From assembly GCA_963691705.1 (NCBI GenBank), contig OY829540.1:72001-136000 (forward strand): a DNA stretch of 64,000 nt, read 5' to 3'. The notes under the pieces are model-generated. The model worked only from the letters and a program-made list of their open reading frames with translations, searched no databases and was not told the origin of the DNA. Below, piece after piece: positions 11,359 through 22,762 of the stretch; position 1 is the first letter of the stretch; every line of letters begins with the position of its first letter. The position numbers and the translations under genes are program-made. This stretch comes from Viola odorata (taxonomy: Eukaryota > Streptophyta > Magnoliopsida > Malpighiales > Violaceae).

Positions 11359-13228
11359 CTAGTACTTGGTATCGGTATGGCATTCGGGCCAGATCACTCC
11401 GTTATGTCCTGGGCCAGATCTTGGTTGGTTGCTGGGGGGTTGCGCGTTTCCTCGGATCGCGTATTCCGGGAAGTAGCCTTCCTCTATCAGTCGCTCAATG
11501 GCTACTTTCAACGTCCGATATCCCTCTATGTCTTGGCAATTTGCCTTATGGAAGCGGCAATACAAGCCTTGGTTGCCTCCAACAATCTTGCCTGGTTTGG
11601 TATAAGGATATCGAATCGACAAACCCTTTCTCTCAATAACCGCAAGGATCCCCGCTCTTCGCCCCAATAGTGAATTAATGGGAGACGCCACGTATATTTG
11701 TCTGCTGGCTTGGAAATTCCTCTCCCTACCCTGTCAAAAATCTGCCTGCTTCCTCTGTCGGGAGTCTGGCTTCCCGCCTTTATACCCCATTGTCGGGTAT
11801 TCCCTTACGTCTCCTGCCGGGGTGGCCATCTCTTGTGTTATCATCTGAGGGGAGATCTCTCCACTGCGCCCCCTCTGAAAATCCTCTTCCTCCATCTTGA
11901 TGTACTTATTCACTTTAACCCGCAAGAGATCTAGAGTTAGCGGAGGGTCGGTTGTTAACATGTCTCCTAGGTTGCTATATCCGCAGTTTCTCCTCAATGC
12001 CTCCGTCGCGAAGTCAATGGTGGTGTCGGCCGTCTGACCGAGTTTTGTGTTAAATCGTTCCAAATATGCCTTGAGGTATTCGTCTTGCCTCCGAATGACG
12101 TCGAAGAGTGCCGCTAAAGTTTTCTTCAGAGGAATTGCAGTGCTGAACCTGCTCAAGAATTTCTTTTCCAATTTTTTGAAACTATCGATCGAGCCTGGTG
12201 GTAGCGCCTCATACCAGGTGCTGGCTATCTCGGCCAAAGAGAGTACGAAAATCTGACAGAGAGTCTCATCCCTCGAGGTCTGAAAGGTGACTTGGTTCTT
12301 TACCCCCGTCAGATGAATAACGGGGTTCGTTAGGCCAGCATAAATATCCATTGGAATCTTCGTCCGTCGGTCGACCTTGTATTTGCGTACCCGATGGGTC
12401 AAAGGGCTTTTCGTATTTCCATCTCGCCCCTTCTTGTCGCGAGATGACACAGATAGAGGGCGTTCCGGCTCTCTCTCCGAGGGGTCACGTCCCTGATCGT
12501 CCTGATGGTACCCTAGTGTGAGCTGCCTTTGGGTGGGAGATCTCTCCCGGCTTCTCCGCCCTTCGTATCCTCCCAGGTTAGACTCCCAGGAAGGTTGTTG
12601 GGCCACATGCTGTCGGGAAATTGGATCATAGTCGTTAAATAGATTATCGACGTCCTCTCATAGTACGTGCGGGGGGACCACAAGCGACACGTACTCTTCT
12701 ACTGGCCCTGAAGGATGGGCACCACACGAAGTCGGGAAGGCGGGGTTTTCAGCATGTAGCCAAGGCCGATGCTGATTTCCCTCCAGAGGTGGAGGAGTGA
12801 TTAGGGGATTTACCGACTAATAATCAACGAGAAGAGGTTGTCTCGGTGGAAAGGCATGTGGAGGAATGGGAGCAGGTGACCCTGGGGGAGCATTCCTCAG
12901 GTTGGTCTGTTGCGGGGTTCCCGCGGCCAGCACAGCTAGGATCTGGTCTATCCTCTGGTGGAGGAAGGCTGTCTCGGTGTGGGGAAGGATGGTATTAATG
13001 GCGCTAGCTCTAGGCGCCTCTGTGGTGAGGGCGTTAGTCCCTGCGCTGGTAAAGGGATTGTTCCACCGATAGGCTATCGGTTGCTGCATGTGGGTCGCAT
13101 CAGCCCCGTGTCCAGTTGCTGTCGGGTGACCAGCTCCTTGAATAGAGAAAAAATCAAGTCGGCGGCCTAGGGAGCCTTAGGGGCTCCTACGGGTACCCGG
13201 TGAATTTCTGACTGTGGCGTACGCGGAG
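11359..13228 (-). pseudogene. Gypsy gag (capsid/nucleocapsid), interrupted
   Basis: Three frame pieces are seen. 12817-13089 is an amino-terminal linker rich in Pro and Ala. 11734-12606 is the retrotransposon gag domain (TKIPMDIYAGLTNPVIHL, ASTWYEALPPGSIDSF, FLSRFSTAIPLKKTL). 11359-11691 holds a degenerate knuckle-like segment (YCRFHKANCQDIEGYRTLK). Gag builds the particle in which reverse transcription occurs. The original start is probably the ATG at 15347-15349 (MASNQDL), which lies beyond the solo LTR at 13229-15265. That start is followed by an in-frame TAA and then readable gag-like sequence up to the insertion point, so gag was intact before the solo LTR's parent inserted. Confidence 0.78.
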
Positions 13229-15265
13229 TGTTGCTACCCGAATTTTGACTTACATCACAACTCTTTTTCGTATTTTCTTGCTTGTCACGTTTAAAAGCCC
13301 GTTTACGTCAAATTTCAGTCGATTCTTTAATCGCGGGCTATTTGCTTAATATTTCGCGTCATTTCATGTCTTTTTAGTTTTTTGTATTTTTCAACTGTCT
13401 TGTCGCGAACTTCTATCGATCCCGAGTAAGTTTCCTCGGACCATGGATCGAACACATTATTTCTTTGTTTGATAATTACCTACAATTTTTCTCTTTCATT
13501 CCATCTCGTTTGGTTTCGTTCAATTTTTGCCATAAAGGCATTTATTTTGCGTCCGAACTTTTAACATTTCTGAAATAGAAAATAAATACGTAAAACTGAG
13601 TTTCGCATTTCTTCACTGTATACTAGTTTTCTCGTCTTATTTTCCTACACGTCGTGTTCCCCTCGGTTCGGATTTATTTACATTTTCGAGCGATTTCGCT
13701 CGTACCAAAAATATCCCGTTCGTACCAAAAAATGGGATAAACTCTACATAAGTGCCATTTAATTCATCATTACCCTCCAACTCGATGCCAACTCATTTAG
13801 ATCACCACAACCTCCCATCGAATCATCCTTAGCCACATACCAACCTAGCTAGCTCACTATTCCGGCCAAAAGATCATCATCACTTTCTCCTTTTCTTCCC
13901 GTCGGTTTGCAACCACATGTGCAAACCGACTCCAATTTTTTCTTTCCGCTATAAATAGCAACATCCAAGCAAGGTATCAAGGGCACCAAAGTCTCCTCTT
14001 AATCTCTATTTCTTGCACTACCTTCTTGGCATTCGCATGCTTCCTTTCGTAATTATGCCATGTTTTAATTATTCGTGAGATCTCTCGCATGAAATAAATT
14101 GCTTATTTATCGTGTTTATTTAAGTGTTTGCTCGTCAAATTAAATAAATGTTTGCATGCGCTCTTTATTATTTATTTGTTTTCAAACCATCGCTAACGCT
14201 TTCAATTTGCAAAGTAGATCAAGTTCACGCAACGCGAGTACGCTTTCTAGCCTCTTTTATTTATTCAATGTTTTTCGCAAATATTACTTATGTGCATGTT
14301 ATTTAGACAAATGTTAAAAAAAAACTCATATCGTATTCGTATGCATGATAAAATCAACGAACATGCTTACTTGTTTAAATCATTTGCTTTGTTTATGCCA
14401 TGAAATTAATTGCTATACATTGATACATGAGCATGGTGGCTTCAATGCCACATGGTTATATGAATTCATAAAATCGGGGTTATGCTAGTTTTATCCATGA
14501 TAGGACCACGTAGTAATTAAGTAATCATGCATGGCCCGATGATAAAAAGGGGGGAACGTCCGCTCTAGCATACGAACAAACGGTAACCCCGTCCTTCGGT
14601 CCCGATCAGAAATACCAATGTCCCAACGAAAAATGCTAAGATGTAACGTCACCTTTGAGGGCCCAAATCACTTGTGAAAAATGTTTGAATAATCAGAAAG
14701 TGGCCCAATTTTCATAACAAGATTTCGGTTGACGCTCTACGATCGTTTACCTTGTAAATGATTAGAAAGTGGCCCGTTTCCATGCGCGGGATTGGTTGAC
14801 ATGCTTCGATGGTTTATTCATTTTTCGTGTTAAAAATAATCAGAAAGTGGCCCAATTTTTGTAACAGGATTTCGGTTGACGCTCTACGATCGTTTACCTT
14901 GTAAATGATTGGAAAGTGGCCCATTTCTGTGCGTGGGATTGGTTGACATGCTGTGATTATTTGTTTTCGTGTCAAAAATTAAACATAGTAACACCTGTCC
15001 ACTTTATAACCGGTAACCTTTTTAAAGGATGTGACTCGGGTGCCTAACACCTTCCCGAGTCCATAATACGACCTCTCGAACCTTTGTTCTTAGGTTTAGA
15101 CCACATGTGCCTTAGTTTCTGTTTTTTTATGCCATGACGCTTAGGTTCTCTAAACCTAGAAAATAAATAGGGTGGTGACTTCATTTGCATTATGCGAGGT
15201 ATCCATCTATGCTCTGCATCCGTCCCGAACCTATACTCATTTTCAACGAAAAAGGGGGTGCGACA
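13229..15265 (+). mobile_element. Solo LTR, 2037 bp, inserted in gypsy gag
   Basis: It begins TGTTGCTACCCGAATTTTG and ends GGTGCGACA, the TG...CA form of an LTR. It is flanked by a perfect 5-base target-site duplication, CGGAG, at 13224-13228 and 15266-15270. A TATA box (TATAAATAG) at 13950-13958, about 720 bases in, sets the orientation. There is no internal domain, so it is a solo LTR left by recombination between two LTRs. It is related to the longer solo LTR at 48890-53249, sharing the same termini and a GACTCGGGTGCCTAACACC block near the end. Apart from a 147-base repeat it has no coding content. Confidence 0.93.
14691..14985. repeat. 147-bp tandem repeat inside solo LTR
   Basis: AATCAGAAAGTGGCCCAATTT occurs at 14691 and again at 14838. 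Each copy is followed by a TTTCGGTTGACGCTCTACG segment and a second AGAAAGTGGCCC half-unit ending in GGTTGACATGCT. So two units of about 147 bases are each built of two related halves. Confidence 0.75.
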
Positions 15266-15420
15266 CGGAGGATCTGTGAAGAAGTTGTGGAGGGATGCCT
15301 CCGTTTCCCCGGGGGGTGAAGGCGGTTAGAGATCCTGGTTGGATGCCATTTTGTGGAGCGTTTCGTCTGGTGGTGGGTAGACTCACTTAATGATCTCAGA
15401 CTCTCAACGAGAGCACCAAA
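15266..15420 (-). other. Gypsy 5' leader, gag start and primer-site region
   Basis: Right of the solo LTR the gypsy leader resumes. The gag ATG is at 15347-15349 on the minus strand. Next to the LTR edge, the minus strand reads TTTGGTGCTCTCGTTGAGAG. TTTGGTGCT(C/T)TC-type sequences adjoin the 5' LTR in many plant Tat-type gypsy elements, so this is the probable tRNA primer-binding region. I do not assign the tRNA. Confidence 0.6.
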
Positions 15421-15896
15421 TGATAATCTTGGATTAGGGGTGAGGGCTAAATTGTAACAGTATGCATTGGGGTGGATCTAAGATTGTGGTGTGGGTCCGT
15501 CTAGGGGGTATATTCTACCACGTGGTACCTGAAAAGCACCGGAGGGGGCCTCCGGCCTAGAGGCTCCGACGGTCAAGTTAGTTCGAGGGGGAAATGAGAA
15601 TAATGATAGCTCGAGTGAGTAGTGAAAGTTGTGTGTACGTACCTTCTGCAAGAGGGGGGAAGGGTATTTATAGGCCTTGCCCTCAACAGTCGGTGGGACA
15701 CGTGTCGCAAGGGTGCGACGTTCGATAGCGGAACACATGTCACAACGACACGCCCTCCCCCAGCACCGTTAGGCTACAGGCTCGCCGTTTGACCCAAAGG
15801 CTGACTGGGTGATTTTGACTGTTGTGCTGGTGGTAGCCCCTTGGTGGGAAGGGCGAAAGGTCCATAATGCTTTTGTGGCCTCATTATGTATTATCA
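15421..15896 (-). mobile_element. 5' LTR of the composite gypsy element
   Basis: It is 476 bases with perfect 7-base inverted ends TGATAAT...ATTATCA. The internal side abuts the primer-site region at 15420. A TATA-like stretch on the minus strand is readable around 15665-15675. The outer end overlaps the last codon of the DCAF1 fragment: the TGA that ends that frame is supplied by LTR bases 15894-15896. The partner LTR lies outside the window. Confidence 0.85.
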
Positions 15897-18416
15897 ATTA
15901 CCCATAAAGTCATCCTCATCACCGCTGCTGAATGATTCAAGATCCTGACTGTTATCATCAGCATCCTCATCGCCCTCGGTCACAATCTCTAATATCCCAG
16001 GGCCACCATCCAAGTCCAAGTCATCCATTATAGAGTCCCCATCATCCTCATCATCGCCACTGACACTATCATCGTCATTGCTCATGTCATCAGCATAACT
16101 CTCACCATCCCCATCTAGGCCTGGACCTAGTATGGGATCAATATCAACATCCTCATCCTCATCTTCCTCACTCTCAGCGTCATCAGGATCAGAATCATCG
16201 TCAGTTGGCCTTCGACGACCAATTTCATAAACCCTAGCAGATGCAAACATCTCCTCTTGGTTATCCATTGTAATCAACCCAACAAAAGAATCTGTCACCT
16301 CAGTAGAGAAATCGAGGACACAGCGGTCTACAGGCATAGTGGAAATTTCACAGTAGTTTATTTCACAGCGGTCTAGAGGATGTTTCACACGACGGGTGTG
16401 AACTGCTGACATCGCATCATCTAGGTTTCTTCTTAGTATTGCATAAATCACATCCCCACGTGCATTAAATGTTATTGTTGTTTGGTCCAACGAAGGTACA
16501 CTTCGTAGAAGCCTAAATTTCCTGAGATCCCAAACCTCGGAGTTTATGATCACCTGCTCAAACAAAATAGATAGTGAAATTGAGATGCAAGCTATACTTA
16601 GAAACCAGAAAAACTAAACAGAAAGGTAACAACATCATCAATAGGTTTTTCTTAAACACTTTTCCAAGTTCAGCTATTATATGGATAGTTACACTACAAG
16701 CAAGCAGTACCAAATTCAATACAGATTCTGTTGTACACAGACGTTCAAAGAAAAATTCTAACTTAGCAACACATGATAAGAGAGATGAACCGCACCAGAG
16801 TAAATAAATATCACCATCTGTGATTTATGGTCTGCCGACAACAAAATTATAGTTGAACTAATCTAGCAATATTGATTAAGTAGGGTGTTATGGCATAACA
16901 TACCTCATTCCCGGCAGGATGGAATCCACCACCCCCATAATCAGTAAATTGATCAAAGCGATGAACAAGACCAGATTGTCGTCTATCCCACATGACTCCA
17001 TTCCAAAGCAGCATTGAATCCGAAGGGTTGAAATGCACAAGGGAATAAACATGCCCACGACATGTAGAACTCATAACTGCATCTAACAATGTAGATTCCA
17101 CCTGACAGGTTTGAACATCGTAAAGGAAAATCTCTCTTCGAGACATCTCAGTTGACAAGGCTGCAAATACATTACCAGAGTTGCTAAACTTGGCAGACTT
17201 GCACCCATCTAGTGAATGAATAGGCCCACCTGATATTGAAGAGCCATCCCACAAGCATACATCTTGGGAACTTTAAGAGAGTAGCAGGTGAGTTTCACCT
17301 GATATGTATGACTGAACAAGTATCAATGGAGATTGGTGGCTTGTGAAACTCTCCAGCACATTGTTGCTGTTGGAGTCAAAAACTTTGAGATCTCCAGCAT
17401 GACTGCCAACCGCAATATGTGACGAATCACCAAGAAAAGTTAAGTATGTCAAAAGGGTTCTATTATCATCTCTACAAGTCCTCCATGGCCTGAATCCGCT
17501 ATATACAAATTGGCGATCCCTACGGTTTCCATGAACTCCCCCATATACATTTCTGAACTCACGTGAACCTAGCCTGGCAGTTACATTCGATTGCGCATCA
17601 AGACTCCTTTTTGGCTCAGGGCAAACATGCGGGTGTAAGAGAGAGAGAGGTGGAAGAGTAGTTATAGGAGCTGGGCACTGGCGATGCTGGTGTTTGAGAT
17701 ACTGAACAACCACAGAATCTAGAGTTAACCTCTCTGAGTTGGACTGGTTATCACTAGGAATACCAGGTTGGGTGGTGTTACCGTACGGGTTGTCATCCAC
17801 ATAATCTGCCAAAGTGCTGGATGTCAAACATCCATGGAAATATCTTAAATTAGAACAAGGTGTTGACAATCCAACGGTGTCAATGGAAGAACTGTTCTTA
17901 CATGCACTATTAGGTGTCATAAAAACTGGAGACCTAAGCCCATGCTCGCAAATGTTGGCTCGTTTACAAGATGATATAGACACAGAATCCTTGATGTCGG
18001 ACGATTTTCATTTCATTGGCATCAAAATTGGAGTCTTACACACAGACTCTGTGCCAGGACTAGCATAGAAGATTTTTCTATTTTAATCATGGTGTTGCTG
18101 CTGATTTTTCAACTGTGACCCAACAGTTGGTGAGAAAACAAGTGGTCTCTTCCTTGAACTAGCCTCACATCTCAAGCTGGAATACTCATCGTAGGCAGAT
18201 ATTTTTGATTTTTCAGAAAGAAATCCCCGAGTGGTCCAACCAGACGGCCATTGAATCTGTATTCACAGAGTTTCCTGTGTGGATACTTGGTGTACAAGAC
18301 TTGATGCACCTGCCAATGATGGCAAAGGTGTCAATTGAGCCTCTTTCAGTAGGGTAGAGGCAGTTCCCACCAAACCAAATGCCTGAAGGTGTTCATGTAT
18401 CAGTAGCAATAGTTCC
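15894..18416 (-). pseudogene. DCAF1: DCAF1 (DDB1-CUL4 associated factor 1), 3' fragment
   Basis: DCAF1 is a substrate receptor of nuclear CUL4-DDB1 ubiquitin ligases. The visible exons read, in order: a helical segment ELLLLIHEHLQAFGLVGTAS (18416 leftward), a Ser-rich linker (CKTPILMPMK, ICEHGLRSPVF), the WD40 propeller (TLLTYLTFLGDSSHIAVGSH, FTDYGGGGFHPAGNEV, VWDLRKFRLLRSVPSLDQTT) and the acidic tail (RRRPTDDDSDPDD). An intron from 16903 to 16554 with GT and AG ends separates two WD exons. The large amino-terminal half is missing. In-frame stops occur after HLLLS (17273-17275), after QETL and after PMK, and about ten residues are disrupted near VKHPLDRCEINYCE. Retained introns show a DNA-level copy, not a processed one. 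The 3' end is cut by the gypsy LTR. Confidence 0.88.
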
Positions 18417-19469
18417 CTGGGTATTTCACATGCACACAAAACACAACAACGCAGAAAAAAATTAGAAAGGGGATCAAAGATGCTTAAACACACTATACCA
18501 AGGCTAATTATCATTTGAAAACACAAACAAACGAATTTTGGAAAAAACAATTAGAAAAAGCGCGAAACAAACTAAAAAATTTCAACTGTGAGTAACTTCA
18601 ACCTTAGGTTGAAGTAGGCAGTTGTTCGTGCTAGTGAACCAGCGCTAGAGAGGAGAGAATGTTCGTGAATTAGCGAGGCAAAATGTTCGCGCGAGCTCAC
18701 TATTTATAGGCGTTCTCGCGAGTGAATTTGGAGTAGTTGCTGCGCGTGATCGTCGCGGACGTGAGGCTCGAGGATAGCGTGAAGATGGGTAGTAGCGATG
18801 ATGGGAGGAGGTGTTGATGAGAGGGCAGGTGAGTGATGGCAGCGATTGAGGAGCCATAGGCTGAGAGGGAGTAAGCTTTTTGAAAAACATGGAGAGGTAT
18901 TAAATGAAGCTTAGAGGCCCCGAGTGGAAGGAGATGGTTGTTGGACGAGTTTGAAGAAAAAAGTCATGGTGATCAATGGTGATGATGAGATGGGAAGGAA
19001 AAAGAACTTATAATTATTTAAATGGTTCGAGTTATCAGTACGACAAATCTCGCTTAAAACTGATAAAAACTCGAACGGAAAATACCAAAATGTGAAATAA
19101 AATGAGATAAATGAAATGATACGAGACGAAAATATAAAATATAAAAATAGGCAGAAATGTTCAATCTATGGTTCGAACGGAAAAAATTAAAGACGTGAAA
19201 AAGAATATGAATGTCATGAGACATAAAAATAAGTAACAGATGGATGAAAATAAACAGGAATACGATTTTAGAAAATTGACAATAAAAATGCGAGAACGTT
19301 TGAGACAAAATCAAAATTCGGGTAGCAACAGAAGGAAATCGTCAAAAATGGCTCAAAGGATGCACAAGACACAGTAGATAATATTCAACCAAGGAGAAAT
19401 AAAAATATGGCTGAAATGTATAAAGTAGAAACGTACCAACCAAGAGAACGGCCTAATGCTTCGCTACCA
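18417..19469. other. Noncoding stretch upstream of DCAF1 fragment
   Basis: About 1 kb. The first part may be DCAF1 intron, since an acceptor site lies at 18417-18418 on the minus strand. From 18600 there is Ala/Gly/Arg-rich low-complexity sequence, then AT-rich sequence. I see no gene. It could be the leader of the LTR-like remnant to its right. Confidence 0.4.
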
Positions 19470-20411
19470 CTTGATAAGTTCCAAGCTCCCTTTTAAGGAG
19501 TTGAATGTTTTTTTAAGGAGCAAGGACCTAGCTGAAGTTGTCTTACAAACAAATAATGGAAATATTCCAGAAAATGTTGTTGAAATGGATGGAGATGCAA
19601 CGGAAATAAGAGTACGATGAAAGACAAGTAATGAAGATGACAAACACAAGAAAGATGGAATGATACTTGGAGATGAAATAGATTTGAACAACAATAAATA
19701 CTTGAATCAAACTTGCAATAACTTACACAAGAAGTAGCAACGAACTACCGATTGAAAGTTTAACAAATTTTCTTGCAATGACCAAAGGAACTCTCAACCT
19801 TAAATCATACAAGTGAGCCTATGGTGTTTAGAGGGAGGAGTGTTCTCTACTCAGCAATAAACACTTGACATAAACTAAGTAAATAAATAAAGGAAAGAGC
19901 TATTTATAGCATGGCACAAAAATAAGCCGAAAAGTCTTCAAAATCCGTGTCTACCCCATAAGGTAGTGTCTGGCGGTATGCCGCTTGGAGCCTAGCGGCA
20001 TACCGCTAGCTTCGCTTGTAAACTACCAAAATGTTGGAATTTCTGGCGGTATACCGCTAGTCTCGGCTTCTCCCACGCATAATTAGGGAACTTCTGGTGG
20101 TATGCCGCCTGGAGCCTGGTGGTATACCGCTAGCTTCGGCCAGAAATTTCCTAAGGTGCTCCAAGATGCATTCCGCTGGGATTCTTGGCCTCTCGAATGA
20201 TGGGCGACCATCATTAGTCCTTCATTTTGAAACACCTCTTCACTCATCCGGCATTCAATCCATAGTATGATCTTCTTGACCGTGCTTCTTGTGATTGGAC
20301 CTTTTGGTAATATATCTTGCTCTTCAAGCTTTAATACATCCTTGATTGTATCAAGTGATGTGCTTTAGTGCATGCGATTTGTGCTTTCGTGCCACTTTTT
20401 GATCCCTAACA
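19470..20411 (-). mobile_element. LTR-like remnant (probable copia type)
   Basis: On the minus strand it begins TGTTAGGGATCAAAAAG, a common copia LTR start. It has a TATA box (CTATAAATAG on the minus strand at about 19900-19909) roughly 500 bases in. It ends next to TGGTAGCGAAGC (19458-19469), which resembles the primer sites TGGTAGCGGAGC seen at 36945 and 43315. No gag or pol follows. It contains the palindromic GCGGTATACCGC cluster. No matching second LTR is present, so the call rests on these three signals. Confidence 0.45.
19971..20135. repeat. Cluster of GCGGTATACCGC palindromes
   Basis: Five variants of a 12-base inverted motif lie within 165 bases: GCGGTATGCCGC, GCGGCATACCGC, GCGGTATACCGC, GTGGTATGCCGC and GTGGTATACCGC, each with flanking CTGG, TAGC or GAGCC bases. 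GCGGTATACCGC is a perfect palindrome, and the first two variants are reverse complements of each other. They fall near the predicted transcription start side of the LTR-like remnant. Confidence 0.75.
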
Positions 20412-20623
20412 CCAAATACAAATTTTCTTTTTAATTTGTCGCTCAAATACTCTCTAGTATTTTGTATTTTGTTTCTTTTCCAATTTTGAATTTTTTTTTA
20501 CTCTTTTAGCTACACTAAAACACTAACTCTTTTTGGTATTTTTGTAAATCGTTTTTAGACAGAAACGAAATAAATTAAAACAAGCAAATCGCACACAAGT
20601 TTGCTTGAAAACACACTCACAGA

Positions 20624-20698
20624 GCTAAACCCTAGCTCGATTAACGACTCAAAAAAACTAAACCCTAGTTCGATTAACGACTCAAAAAAACTAACACA
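20624..20698. repeat. Short tandem duplication with telo-box motif
   Basis: A unit of about 34 bases (CTAAACCCTAG, then TCGATTAACGACTC and an A run) is present twice side by side. AAACCCTAG is the plant telo-box, common in promoters, but no gene is visible next to it, so I treat it as a local duplication. Confidence 0.55.
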
Positions 20699-20828
20699 CG
20701 ACACATAGGAAGATTAGTTATAGATCGGGGTAGAAGAAGAACCAATCTCAACAAAGAAAAAAATTAAAACAGTAAAGGATAGATGGGTATAAACCAAACC
20801 TTAGAACACTTTGAGCTCCTCCACCACA

Positions 20829-21754
20829 TGATACGATCCTAGTTGCCTAAGCTCAATTTGAGTTGTTGATCTAGTTCAAAGGTTTAAGAATTGCGCGAAA
20901 TTTGGATAGAGGCTCACGAGTACAAGCCTAGACCTGATAATAACTTGTGTTACCCAACCTAGTCGATTTCAAGTGAGGTTCTTGATCAAGTTTAGACCTA
21001 CATTCAACCCGTGAATATCAACCTAAGGGAAACGATCAATAGGATCAAAGTTTCGTGTTTTACTTGCAAGCAACCCTAGCCTTCGTAACTGGAGATTGGA
21101 ACAAGGTTCACAAAGGAACAACAGAATAAATACTCCTAAGACAAAGTCTCAACAATCAATTAATCAAAAGGGTCCGTCTTTACAATGAGCCAAGCGGCTC
21201 CTTAAATAGGCAAATACGAAACCTAAGTCAAATAGAAGTAAGAGTTCTACTCAACCAATAAGTCTAATAACCTAAATAACTAAATAATAAATATAATAAA
21301 TAATTTCTAGAAGTTTGGAAGAAGCTTCGCATGGTTGGACTTCATTTTAGGCCGAGATGCCCAAATCGCATGGCGCCGGGACGCGCACTTGCATGTGATA
21401 AAGTCGACTCAGGCCTTCTTGCAAACGGCTCGTGCGTTTGGGTTGAAACTTGAACAACAATGAGACAACATCCTCAATGGTCCAGTAAGTCAGCAAACGC
21501 TCGCCTAAGAACCTCCCTAGTCCGTAATGGCTCAAATGACATTGTCCGATGCGCATCGTGCGGTAATGAGCAGCGTCACTAGCCTCGGGGCCTTCTCGCG
21601 TAGAACAACCTCTTCAATTAGCGTCGCCCGCTCAAGCTCTTTGTATAGAAGCTGGGACAGCTTCCCTTGAAGCTCATTTCCCTTGGCGCAAGTCATTGGC
21701 CCAACTGGCGGTAGTGGCACAGCGTGCACATGCGATGAGGCTGGATCCGCATCA
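20829..21754 (-). mobile_element. Degenerate solo LTR (gypsy-like)
   Basis: It begins TGATACGATCCTAG and ends GGATCCGCATCA, matching the TGATACGATCC...GGATCGTATCA ends of the LTR at 53622-54334. A minus-strand frame at 21532-21729 reads GPMTCAKGNELQGKLSQLLY, resembling the TRAR-K-L-Q tail found just before the LTR in related gypsy elements, so some internal sequence may be included. The flanking bases (CCACA and CCAAC) do not form a clean duplication. It lies in what would be the first intron of the SWIB gene. Confidence 0.5.
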
Positions 21755-22404
21755 CCAACTCATCATATTGCAAAGTTAATGTATTTGAGCTGAAGATTAC
21801 ATAAATGGACCATCTATCTTTACAGTTTACACAGACAAAATGAAGCATATACATGCAAAAGAGAAAAATGAAGTGCCCAGGTTGTGCAAAAGTATTCATG
21901 CCCATGCAAAAAGAAGTTTGAAAGGGTCGATGCATGGAAGAATTATGGAAAAATAAAGTTGATATTTCTCTTCGATTCAAATGAATAAAACCAACAAAGG
22001 AAATTCCAACTAATCCATGTAAAACAGTAAGAAAATGAAACAAATACCAAAGAATAACAACTGAAACATAGAAATAACAAGGTTTGCAACTGGACCATAT
22101 ATATATAAAGGGATTCACCTAAATGTGTCCAAGCACACGACAGAAAGGAATATAGGCATGCATACCGTCGAATCAAAGACAAACGAAGTGAGTCCAAAAG
22201 GGCATGGAAAGAGAGCATACATGCATACAGAAAACCCATAAAATAGAGAGGTCTAGTGTTAATCACATGGCAGGTGCTCAGACTCATAAAGACCATAAAC
22301 AAAGAAAACCCTAGCAGGGAACATCACATGTAATAGCGGGTTTTAACAAAAGCATGTGTTACAACTTACAAGGATTGAAGAGTGAGTCGAAAGCATAGAA
22401 TTAC
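21755..22404. other. Probable intron remnant of SWIB gene
   Basis: AT-rich sequence without a convincing frame, just downstream of the SWIB exon donor site on the minus strand. The next SWIB exon, expected to encode the rest of the SWIB fold, is not found here or further left. Confidence 0.4.
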
Positions 22405-22707
22405 CTGGAGGTTATGCTGCTTGATATGGGCCCAGATGATTTTGACAGCCTCAGTGCGAGAAGCTTCGGAGGAAGTTGCTAAGAGCAGGGAAACGGGGAA
22501 AGGCTTTAGTAAGCCAGCGGGTGTCGCCGATTTTATCCTTGGCTTTGGACTTGGGTTAGATTTTAGTTTGGCCATGGCTTTTGCCTTGGGAGCGGTGGTG
22601 GTCGTGGCGATGGAGGAGGGTTTTGATGCAGTACCGGTGGCAACAGATTTGGCAGGGGCCAGAAGAGCCCTACAGCCCCTGAAAACCCTAGATGTTGTGG
22701 AGGGCAT
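22405..22707 (-). pseudogene. SWIB/MDM2-domain protein, first exon only
   Basis: The reading starts MPSTTSRVFRGCRALLAPAK, a basic Ser/Ala-rich organelle-targeting-type leader. A Lys/Pro-rich linker follows (PKAKAMAKLKSNPSPKPRIK), then the start of a SWIB domain (LLKPFPVS, SSEASRTEAVKIIWAHIKQH, ending NLQ). The exon ends at CTCCAG|GTAATT, a good donor, at the position where plant SWIB genes are, as I recall, split. Compared with family members it lacks a few residues in the S-P-A-L-x-K-F-L-G stretch. Downstream exons are absent and a solo LTR lies in the presumed intron. Small SWIB proteins of this type are thought to act in mitochondria or chloroplasts. It is either a pseudogene or a gene broken by insertion. 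Confidence 0.7.
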
Positions 22708-22762
22708 TTTGTTTCCTTTTCACGGTGACGTGTTTGTTGGTCGTGACCATGAGATGAGCTGA

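Larger units (their letters stand above)
1..15896 (-). mobile_element. Composite Ty3/gypsy LTR retrotransposon, 3' end outside window
   Basis: Read on the minus strand from the right, the order is 5' LTR (15421-15896), primer-site region, gag, aspartic protease, reverse transcriptase, RNase H, integrase and 3' noncoding repeats at the window edge. The order RT-RNase H-integrase defines Ty3/gypsy; the gag and primer-site style resemble the plant Tat/Retand group (inference). The element is not simple. A block of about 4457 bases is present twice in tandem (1432-5888 and 5902-10357). Each block joins two different gypsy pol sequences, called A and B here. A 2037-base solo LTR interrupts gag. 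Many stops and frameshifts break the reading frames, so it is almost certainly not autonomous. The 3' LTR lies left of base 1, so the target-site duplication cannot be checked. Confidence 0.9.

Noticed and set aside
22382..22762. Plus-strand 126-codon frame opposite the SWIB exon
   Set aside because: It is antisense to the recognisable SWIB leader and domain start; low-complexity Ala/Gly/Val content explains its openness.
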